From: Nitrososphaeraceae archaeon
GTDB taxonomy: Archaea > Thermoproteota > Nitrososphaeria > Nitrososphaerales > Nitrososphaeraceae
Assembly: GCA_025936955.1 (NCBI GenBank)
Contig: JAICSL010000026.1
Coordinates: forward strand, 1-11,501
Direction: 5' to 3'
DNA length: 11,501 nucleotides
Part shown: positions 6,510 to 11,501 of the stretch, one piece after another
Numbering within the stretch: position 1 is the first letter of the stretch
How the letters are laid out: each line of letters begins with the position of its first letter
Position numbers and translations under genes: made by a program
Notes under the pieces: generated by a model
Databases searched by the model: none
What the model was told of the DNA's origin: nothing
Seen by the model: the letters and a program-made list of their open reading frames with translations, nothing else

Positions 6510-6519
6510 TATAAATATA
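6510..6519 (+). promoter_or_regulatory. TATA box for the 119-residue protein gene
   Basis: TATAAATATA is a near-ideal archaeal TATA element centred about 31 bases before ATG 6546. It predicts a leader of about five bases or none. No Shine-Dalgarno site is visible. Confidence 0.6.
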
Positions 6520-6545
6520 ATACTTATCTTTCTTTTATTTGTCCT

Positions 6546-6905
6546 ATGCCAAACGATATTGAGATCCATTTAGATGAAAAGGAGATATCATCTGAGCAGG
6601 GTCTGCGTGGTACAATAATTATTAAATATGAGGAAAGATTTGATAGCGTAGTAATCAACTCTCAGATAGAAAATTCAAACGACATTTTTAGGTATATTCT
6701 TATCAATGGCAGAAAGATAAATCATCCGTATGCTAGGATTCCCTTGTTTAAAGACGATATTGGTGATAAAAAAGAGATAGAATTTATTGCTGTTACAAGT
6801 CATATTCCAGTATCTGATTCGTCGACTGGAAAGTTTCGTACTTCTATTATTCAAGAAAACAAGGAGATTGCAAGTGCTTTGGCTTACGTGAAAATAATAA
6901 AATAA
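6546..6905 (+). CDS. unrecognised small beta-rich protein (119 aa)
   Basis: I do not recognise this protein with confidence. It is made of alternating short beta-like segments: DIEIHLDEKEIS, LRGTIIIKYEE, SVVINSQIEN, KKEIEFIAVTSHI and SALAYVKIIK. This layout, with a GLRGTIIIKY strand early on and an S-A-L-A-Y-V-K-I strand at the end, suggests an Ig-like or arrestin-like beta sandwich, as in Spo0M-type proteins. That is a guess from pattern only. It has no cysteine, no signal peptide and no membrane segment, so it is probably cytosolic. It is preceded by a strong TATA box and stands alone between divergent (hydrolase) and convergent (cupredoxin) genes, so it is a monocistronic unit. Confidence 0.75.
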   Translation: MPNDIEIHLDEKEISSEQGLRGTIIIKYEERFDSVVINSQIENSNDIFRYILINGRKINHPYARIPLFKDDIGDKKEIEFIAVTSHIPVSDSSTGKFRTSIIQENKEIASALAYVKIIK

Positions 6906-6959
6906 GATCCGATTTCTACACTTTTAGAATTGATAGCTAGTTACTGGAATGGATTTCCC

Positions 6960-6981
6960 CTAACCTATACGATTTGGTTAG
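6960..6981. terminator. possible hairpin between convergent genes
   Basis: CTAACC (6960-6965) and GGTTAG (6976-6981) form a 6-bp stem with a 10-base loop in the 143-base gap between the stops of two convergent genes. No long T-run follows on either strand, so its action as a terminator is uncertain. Confidence 0.25.
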
Positions 6982-7048
6982 AATCATAGTTGTCGTTTAC
7001 TTCAGAATAAGAATAAGGTTCGTTGCATTTAAAAAGAGGCTATGAGTC

Positions 7049-7525
7049 TTAGAATTTGCCTTTTTGAATACTAACCTTGCCTGTCATCCAAGGATGGGGT
7101 TCGCAGTGATATGGATATTCTCCAGCTTGAGTAAATGTAAAATTAAATATTTGTCCTGGTGGAACTAATCCTATATGAGAAATTGAGTTAAATTTGCCGA
7201 ATGTCGGATCGTTATAGTTGGTATCCGACGTAACTGAATGTGGAACTGAATCCGTATTTTTCCATATAACTTTATTTGCCATACCTAAATCGGCTGAGAT
7301 TTGTTTCGGTTCAAAGTTTTTAGTCTGAGATGGTTGTGAAGAACCAGGTAAAATGTTAATTTGTGTGGTTTGAGGAGGGTGTAATATCGCAGCGGCTACT
7401 ATAGGTTTTTCATTCACCGCGGGAATATATATAAACTGATAATAAGCCATACTTATTGTGACAACTAATACGAATGTGATAATACTAATACCCGCAGCAT
7501 AGTTCTGAGTTGATAAGCCCTGCAC
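7049..7525 (-). CDS. membrane-anchored plastocyanin-like cupredoxin
   Basis: This is a type I (blue) copper electron carrier on the outer face of the membrane. Residues 9-33 form one hydrophobic helix that acts as signal anchor; residues 35-75 are a Pro/Gln/Ser linker; residues 76-155 are the cupredoxin domain. Copper ligands are visible: His96 in SVPHSVTSD, then Cys141, His144 and Met147 in YHCEPHPWMTG. The C-x2-H-x2-M loop is the short form common in archaeal cupredoxins. The gene lies 132 bases after cytochrome b on the same strand and would accept electrons from the Rieske/cytochrome b complex or pass them to the terminal oxidase. The start is GTG, with GAGGAG nine bases upstream. A TATA element upstream suggests it also has its own promoter. 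Confidence 0.92.
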   Translation of the reverse strand: MQGLSTQNYAAGISIITFVLVVTISMAYYQFIYIPAVNEKPIVAAAILHPPQTTQINILPGSSQPSQTKNFEPKQISADLGMANKVIWKNTDSVPHSVTSDTNYNDPTFGKFNSISHIGLVPPGQIFNFTFTQAGEYPYHCEPHPWMTGKVSIQKGKF

Positions 7526-7534
7526 TGAATATTA

Positions 7535-7540
7535 CTCCTC
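7535..7540 (-). promoter_or_regulatory. Shine-Dalgarno site supporting the cupredoxin GTG start
   Basis: GAGGAG on the minus strand lies nine bases before GTG 7525. It supports GTG as the start and places the whole hydrophobic anchor inside the protein. Confidence 0.5.
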
Positions 7541-7559
7541 TTACGTCACACTATTTCAC

Positions 7560-7567
7560 ATATAAAG
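7560..7567 (-). promoter_or_regulatory. TATA box for the cupredoxin gene
   Basis: CTTTATAT on the minus strand, centred about 38 bases before the GTG, predicts a start near 7537 with a short leader. It lies between cytochrome b and the cupredoxin gene, so the carrier can be made independently of the complex. Confidence 0.45.
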
Positions 7568-7657
7568 CTTATTTTGTAATTCGGAGGAGGAGAGTTGATT
7601 GCAAATCTCCGCATTATAAATCAGATGAGATACAGATAGACTGAAGTGATGCATTCT

Positions 7658-9262
7658 TTACTTGTTAGGATCCAATTTCGGATCTGAATTCCCAAGTTTT
7701 GCTTCAACAGTATTCTTAGGAGAACTTGTACTACTTGACTTGGTAGTAGCTGAAGGTGTGGTAGTTATTGAACTTGTATTTACACTCTTCTGAACTGGAG
7801 GAGGGGCTAACGGTTTGTGATCTTGTGTAGGAGGAGAAGGCACCGAGGGTGGCGAAAGTGGTTTACCAACTGCAGGTGGAGAGACAGGTTTTGGTTTAGG
7901 CGGTGGCGCTTTTGATAATGCTCTCCCATGCCTATAGATATGAAACATCCCAGCGAAGACGAGCATAATTATGCCAATTATAAAAAGAGAGAAGTTTTTC
8001 ATACCATTTATGACAGCATAATATGCCGCTATATTCAGATAAACCTGAAATGCTAGTAATGAAATAAATATAATATAAATCCAATTCTGCGGAATGGTTA
8101 TCGAGCTTTTTCCGGTTGGTTTCTTTGGCTGAACTTTGGCGTTAGCTTCAGCATTTTTAGCAAGCTTTATCATCATGTACGAAAATCCAAATGAAAGCGG
8201 TATCAATAATATCATTACAAGATAGAAGAAAATAGGATCAATTACCAATCGCTCTAATAGAGATTTTTTGATATCATCGTCTATGTAAAAACCCCAATAT
8301 GTTGTGACTATAATTTGAGCAAGACTAGTAATCCCTATCGCAGTTATGATAGGTCTATCTTTCCATGAAAATTTTTTATACTTATCTACAAATGGTATAA
8401 TCAACAGAGATCCTATAAAAAGACCAGGCCAAGCGACTCCTGTAACAAACTTATCATACATGGTTCTTAGAAATGCATAAAGTCCAGTCAAGTACCATTC
8501 TGGGACAGTGATACCAGGGGGTACACTAGGATCAAATTTGGTTCCCAAATCAACTGGAAATACGCCTCCTGTTAACATAATAGCTCCTGAAATTGCCATG
8601 ACCATTGGCAAATCAAAAACCATGAATCGAGGAAAGTGGACTAGCATAAGTCCCAACAAAAAGATAGGCAGAAAGAACACATGGAAGGAATAGAATCTTA
8701 AGACGAAATCATGGAAACCACCCCCGAAGAAAGCATCCCTTATCTGAGGACCCATAACAGGGATTGAGTTGGTCAATGAAGCTGCAATAGAGATAGCAAG
8801 CTCCGCACGCTCACTAAATATAATGTCATATCCAGTAAAAGCTTCGAGAATTGTAAGTACCCCTATAATTACACCTGTAACCCACAGAATTTCATTTCTA
8901 ATCTTGTATCTTCCGCTGAAATACTGATAATACATATGAAGAAGCGCTACCATTACCATCGCGTTAGATGCATGATAGTGAATATTTCTCATATGAAAGC
9001 CATAGGGTATGGTGTCATTGATATTTTGTACACTATTCCAAGCTCTATCTAATATTGGTTCGTACCATAGCATTAAAAGAGCTCCTGTAATACCAAGAAT
9101 TATAAAAATAACAAAAGTTAACATACCTAAGAATCCAAGCGGACTAACAAACCTTGCAGGGAGGGTAAACTTCATGCCCATGAAAATGGTTCTCTCGACG
9201 CCGCCATAGATCCACTTAAAAAATTTAACTAGACTATTATCACGTTCTAATGTATATGTCAT
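7658..9262 (-). CDS. cytochrome b (b6/subunit IV fused) with two extra helices and a Pro-rich tail
   Basis: This is the di-haem membrane subunit of a complex III-like quinol oxidase. Helices A-D lie at about 41-66, 95-115, 124-146 and 188-210. The haem ligands are His95/His109 and His194/His209; the 14-residue interval in helix D is the b6 type rather than the mitochondrial b type. The quinol-site motif PEWY is at 254-257, between helices E (218-236) and F (273-291). Two more helices complete the subunit IV-like part (304-326, 341-364). Two further hydrophobic helices follow (392-416, 423-443), then an 80-residue tail rich in Pro (about 452-490) and Ser/Thr (491-516). The total of 534 residues exceeds a normal cytochrome b of about 400. 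It begins 22 bases after the Rieske gene, clearly one operon; a GAGGAAGG lies upstream of its ATG. Confidence 0.95.
   Translation of the reverse strand: MTYTLERDNSLVKFFKWIYGGVERTIFMGMKFTLPARFVSPLGFLGMLTFVIFIILGITGALLMLWYEPILDRAWNSVQNINDTIPYGFHMRNIHYHASNAMVMVALLHMYYQYFSGRYKIRNEILWVTGVIIGVLTILEAFTGYDIIFSERAELAISIAASLTNSIPVMGPQIRDAFFGGGFHDFVLRFYSFHVFFLPIFLLGLMLVHFPRFMVFDLPMVMAISGAIMLTGGVFPVDLGTKFDPSVPPGITVPEWYLTGLYAFLRTMYDKFVTGVAWPGLFIGSLLIIPFVDKYKKFSWKDRPIITAIGITSLAQIIVTTYWGFYIDDDIKKSLLERLVIDPIFFYLVMILLIPLSFGFSYMMIKLAKNAEANAKVQPKKPTGKSSITIPQNWIYIIFISLLAFQVYLNIAAYYAVINGMKNFSLFIIGIIMLVFAGMFHIYRHGRALSKAPPPKPKPVSPPAVGKPLSPPSVPSPPTQDHKPLAPPPVQKSVNTSSITTTPSATTKSSSTSSPKNTVEAKLGNSDPKLDPNK
7661..7909 (-). 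repeat. low-complexity coding segment: Pro-rich then Ser/Thr-rich tail of cytochrome b
   Basis: Codons 452-490 encode repeated Pro clusters (APPPKPKPV, SPPAVGKPLS, PPSVPSPP, LAPPPV), followed by a Ser/Thr stretch to about residue 516. The segment is probably disordered. With ten helices before it and the usual inside N-terminus, it should lie on the cytoplasmic side (inference). Confidence 0.7.
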
Positions 9263-9284
9263 ATCTTATTCTTACCTTCCTCTT

Positions 9285-9899
9285 CTATGCCTTTAGGAAG
9301 CGCCCAAATCCTACTACACCATTTCCATTAGGACTCCAGTTGGGTGGCAATATCCATATATTTCCCGAGCTGTCAACTTCGAGGTCTAGTCTCGCAAGAA
9401 CATTGGAAGGTGGTGATTGTAAAGATGCCGGTCCTGCAAAAGCTTTCCCTGTGAGGGGATCGTACATACTACAAAGACACGGACATTCTCCTCTTTTTCG
9501 TCCCGGTTCCGGCCAATATTTCCACAGGCACCAAAGGTGTAAACAAACCATACTATACATTCTAAAAGCAGAGGGGTCATTATTATTTCCTCCTAGTTCT
9601 TCAGGTAATCTGATAAATTGCCACGTTCTAAATGACTCTTTATTTAAGACAGGATCTTTAGTTATTGGATAAATTATAGCTTCTGAATGGTTAACTGCAA
9701 ATGTTTTGACATTCGCCTGGGAGCCATCAGATAGTTCAACTTTTGCCTTGGCAGCAATGTTGCCTTGAGGATTAGGCAAGAATTTTCCCCAGTCCACGAA
9801 GGGTACAAAAGTCATAACTGTACCTGCAGCAGCCATCAATTTCAGGAAATCACGCCGCGTTATCTTACCTCCCTTGTTTGGAGGAGTTTGCTGCGTCAT
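9285..9899 (-). CDS. Rieske iron-sulfur protein with an altered second cluster-binding box
   Basis: The Rieske protein takes an electron from quinol and passes it to a downstream carrier. The N-terminus has a twin-arginine signal (TRRDFLKLMAAAG at 14-26) that also serves as membrane anchor, so the domain is exported folded. Box I is C119-L-H121-L-W-C124, normal in ligand spacing. Box II reads C139-P-C141-L142-C143-S-M-Y-D; the family standard is C-P-C-H-G-S. The second histidine ligand is therefore Leu, and the following Gly is Cys. The rest is ordinary, including DPLTGKAFAGPAS after box II. The frame is open throughout, so this is not a frameshift. The length of 204 residues is normal. It is first in the operon with cytochrome b. 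Redox function is in doubt unless Cys143 or another residue serves as ligand. Confidence 0.92.
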   Translation of the reverse strand: MTQQTPPNKGGKITRRDFLKLMAAAGTVMTFVPFVDWGKFLPNPQGNIAAKAKVELSDGSQANVKTFAVNHSEAIIYPITKDPVLNKESFRTWQFIRLPEELGGNNNDPSAFRMYSMVCLHLWCLWKYWPEPGRKRGECPCLCSMYDPLTGKAFAGPASLQSPPSNVLARLDLEVDSSGNIWILPPNWSPNGNGVVGFGRFLKA

Positions 9900-9922
9900 A
9901 TACCTGAAATACTTCGTAGATA

Positions 9923-9933
9923 TCTTATAAACT
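9923..9933 (-). promoter_or_regulatory. TATA box for the Rieske-cytochrome b operon
   Basis: AGTTTATAAGA on the minus strand is centred about 29 bases before the ATG at 9899. The transcript would begin within a few bases of the start codon, so it is close to leaderless. Confidence 0.55.
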
Positions 9934-9994
9934 TTATCTCGAAAATTTTTTCCCGTTCATGAATTATTCCTCCCTTCGTGACAACAACCTATTC

Positions 9995-10978
9995 CTACGA
10001 CAATTTGGATAAACGAATTCGTACAATTCCATTTAGGTAATGTATGTATTCGATTTCTGTATTTATGACGGTGTTTGGTAGCTTCGCCTCCATCTCATAT
10101 TTACGAGAACCTGTCGTCGTTATTCTAACATTTTTGGAAACAGGGTCATAGAAAGCTTGAATATTAGAAGGATCCTGCACTCCCCGGAGCTCAGCGATAA
10201 TTTCATAGAAATCAGCTCCCTCAATAACCTCAGGCGGTGAAAGATGTGTAAGATCTTCTAGTCTCGGTCTTCCTTTCCTTACTAGCCGATCATTTATTCT
10301 TGGTGGAAATAACACAATATTTTTTACTGAAAAGACTTTCCAAATATACCCGGTTCCTAACCCCGCAGCAAAACCACCTATATGGGCAAAATATGCAATT
10401 CCACCTGATTGCCCTAATAATGCAAAGATTATTTGTAAAATAAACCAAAAAGGAATGTATGCTATTGCGGGTATACGAATAGTTGTAATAAAAAACGCTA
10501 CTATCACAGTAAAGATTTTGGCTTTAGGAAACATCACAAGGTATGCACCCAATACTCCCGAGATCGCTCCCGAAGCGCCTATAGCAGGAATTTCTCCTGC
10601 TCCGCTATTGACAGCATAAATACTGTGAACAAATGCAGCAACGATCCCCCATGATAGATAGATGACCAGATACTTGATACGACCAAACCTATCTTCGATA
10701 TTATCTCCAAAGACAAACAAGAAGATCATATTACCAATAATATGAGCTATTCCGCTGTGCATAAACATAGAAGTTAATATCGCTCCAATATCTCCAGAAA
10801 GAACTGATTTCGGTACCGCACCATAGCCGCGAAATATTTCCGAAATAGCGTGGTTATCAGTAAAAAAATTTGTTGCTATTAATTCCCATAAAAATACAAT
10901 TATATTGACTAGAATAAGGCTATAATTTACATACGGTCTCCCATGAATTCGCTCAGTATCATCATGGACTGGAAACAT
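9995..10978 (-). CDS. rhomboid intramembrane serine protease with C-terminal Hsp20-like domain
   Basis: Rhomboids cleave transmembrane helices inside the membrane. Numbered from ATG 10978 (327 aa), the catalytic Ser is Ser136 in GASGAISG and the base is His199 in FAHIGGFAAG. His79 and Asn83 in HIIGN form the usual oxyanion region. Six or so helices span about 20-215. After a linker, residues 257-325 resemble an alpha-crystallin/Hsp20 domain: YEIIAELRGV, then VRITTTG, then LPNTVINTEIEY and NGIVRIRLSK. These match the family's strands, its LP-x-x-V turn and its N-G-V-L end. Hsp20 fusion to a rhomboid is not something I know as standard. The frame is open up to TTG 11038, but that would overlap the zinc-finger gene, so ATG 10978 is preferred. 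It lies 49 bases after that gene and is probably co-transcribed with it. Confidence 0.88.
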   Translation of the reverse strand: MFPVHDDTERIHGRPYVNYSLILVNIIVFLWELIATNFFTDNHAISEIFRGYGAVPKSVLSGDIGAILTSMFMHSGIAHIIGNMIFLFVFGDNIEDRFGRIKYLVIYLSWGIVAAFVHSIYAVNSGAGEIPAIGASGAISGVLGAYLVMFPKAKIFTVIVAFFITTIRIPAIAYIPFWFILQIIFALLGQSGGIAYFAHIGGFAAGLGTGYIWKVFSVKNIVLFPPRINDRLVRKGRPRLEDLTHLSPPEVIEGADFYEIIAELRGVQDPSNIQAFYDPVSKNVRITTTGSRKYEMEAKLPNTVINTEIEYIHYLNGIVRIRLSKLS

Positions 10979-11027
10979 ACTATTTAGATTCTGTTCCACT
11001 AATATACAAGAGGCAATCTCTTTGAAT

Positions 11028-11189
11028 TCAAAGTCCAAATGGATTTGGATTTAGCATATCTCCACCTTTTTCACTATGAGCCTTTTTTGTATGTTTTTCC
11101 AATCGTTCTCTGTTCTCAAACTTCATGTTGCAATATTTGCATTCCAAGATCCCTTTAGTATCATCTCTTTTTCTTTTTAGAAATCGCAT
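11028..11189 (-). CDS. small C2H2 zinc-finger protein (53 aa)
   Basis: A single classical C2H2 finger fills most of this protein. From ATG 11189 the ligands are Cys17, Cys20, His33 and His38 in the C-x2-C-x12-H-x4-H pattern, with the hydrophobic Phe24 and Leu30 in their usual places. The N-terminus is basic (MRFLKRKRDD) and could bind nucleic acid. The C-terminus ends LNPNPFGL. The frame stays open to TTG 11213, but ATG gives a cleaner start. Single-finger miniproteins of this kind are common in Nitrososphaerota and haloarchaea and some act in regulation; the role here is unknown. It is followed after 49 bases by the rhomboid gene. Confidence 0.8.
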   Translation of the reverse strand: MRFLKRKRDDTKGILECKYCNMKFENRERLEKHTKKAHSEKGGDMLNPNPFGL

Positions 11190-11393
11190 ACTGAAACACG
11201 ATAAATGGTACAAATGGATTGATTAATGTTACTCTTATCAAAACATCTTTATCCTATCAAGGTAGCCTTAAAAGATCTTATGGGCAATCCTTTTTCTTGT
11301 TAAAACTACGATATGCTATCCGGAGTTGTCCTTAAGCTTAACCTGATCTGGATTGATGGATATAATTGACGTTGTTTATTTTCTCATGACATT
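11190..11393. other. intergenic region between Lrp/AsnC end and zinc-finger gene
   Basis: About 200 bases without a convincing gene. It must contain the promoter of the zinc-finger/rhomboid unit. AT-rich minus-strand candidates occur near 11222-11232 and 11232-11242, but neither is a clean TATA box. A plus-strand frame from 11357 is antisense to the Lrp/AsnC end and is not credible. Confidence 0.4.
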
Positions 11394-11501
11394 TCATTCC
11401 ATAACAATCATAGTAAGGGTAGATTTTACTCCGTTAAGTTTTCGTAACTTCCAAGTAATCGTCTCTTTAACCTTTTCCATTGTATCTGATTCAACCTGAG
11501 C
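11394..11501 (-). CDS. Lrp/AsnC-family regulator, C-terminal end (cut by window edge)
   Basis: Thirty-five codons and a TGA stop are visible at the right edge. The reading starts AQVESDTMEKVKETI and ends LRKLNGVKSTLTMIVME. This matches the end of the Lrp/AsnC ligand-binding (RAM) domain, where a helix is followed by I/L-x-G-V-x-x-T-x-T-x-I-V-x-E. Whether a DNA-binding domain is attached cannot be seen; stand-alone RAM proteins exist in archaea. It is not the same gene as the N-terminal fragment at the left edge. Confidence 0.7.
   Translation of the reverse strand, partial: AQVESDTMEKVKETITWKLRKLNGVKSTLTMIVME

Noticed and set aside
9386..9580. Alternative minus-strand frame across the Rieske cluster region, considered as evidence of a frameshift explaining the missing histidine
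   Set aside because: The main frame reads normal Rieske sequence on both sides of CPCLCS and the change can be explained by two substitutions; the alternative frame gives no H-G-S at this point.
9250..9672. Plus-strand open frame of 140 codons
   Set aside because: It is antisense to the Rieske gene, whose Tat signal, box I and downstream motifs are unmistakable; the plus-strand reading has no protein-like pattern.
10979..11038. Twenty-residue N-terminal extension of the rhomboid from TTG 11038
   Set aside because: It would overlap the zinc-finger gene and precedes the family-like start MFPVHDD; ATG 10978 is simpler.
1..11501. CRISPR array, insertion sequence, integrase, attachment site or riboswitch
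   Set aside because: No repeated spacers, transposase-like proteins, terminal inverted repeats or tRNA-derived direct repeats were seen on reading both strands.

Overview
The window looks like chromosomal DNA of an ammonia-oxidising archaeon (Nitrososphaerota/Thaumarchaeota), most likely a soil lineage of the Nitrosocosmicus type. The evidence is archaeal ribosomal proteins (P0-type L10, P1-type L12 with a GLSSLFG tail), a tRNA-Arg with a short intron in the canonical 37/38 position, TATA-box promoters close to start codons, Lrp/AsnC regulators, a class III PHA synthase pair, and a Rieske / fused cytochrome b / cupredoxin cluster. Base composition is AT-rich (estimated by eye, not computed), which fits Nitrosocosmicus better than Nitrososphaera. 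The genus is an inference.

Layout. 1-96: start of an Lrp/AsnC regulator running off the left edge (minus). 266-769: unrecognised 167-residue protein (plus). 817-1122: ribosomal protein P1/L12 (plus). 1251-2835: P0/L10 and L1 as a minus-strand pair convergent with L12. 3014-3100: intron-containing tRNA-Arg(UCU) (minus). 3429-5153: phaE-phaC (plus). 5190-5498: small phasin-like/AbrB protein (minus). 5555-6367: alpha/beta hydrolase (minus). 6546-6905: unrecognised beta-rich protein (plus). 7049-9899: cupredoxin, cytochrome b and Rieske protein (minus; transcription order Rieske, cytochrome b, cupredoxin). 9995-10978: rhomboid protease with a C-terminal Hsp20-like domain (minus). 11028-11189: C2H2 zinc-finger miniprotein (minus). 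11394-11501: C-terminal end of another Lrp/AsnC protein (minus).

How they work together. PhaE and PhaC would make polyhydroxyalkanoate from 3-hydroxyacyl-CoA. The neighbouring phasin/AbrB protein is a good candidate for a granule protein or autoregulator, and the hydrolase could act in turnover (inference). The Rieske, cytochrome b and cupredoxin genes would form a quinol-oxidising complex III-like module passing electrons to a blue copper carrier, as expected for copper-based ammonia oxidation.

Two items deserve most attention. The Rieske protein has Leu-Cys where the second cluster-binding box should read His-Gly, so one of the four cluster ligands appears to be missing. The rhomboid protease carries what looks like a fused alpha-crystallin/Hsp20 domain. 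No CRISPR array, mobile element or transfer signature was seen.
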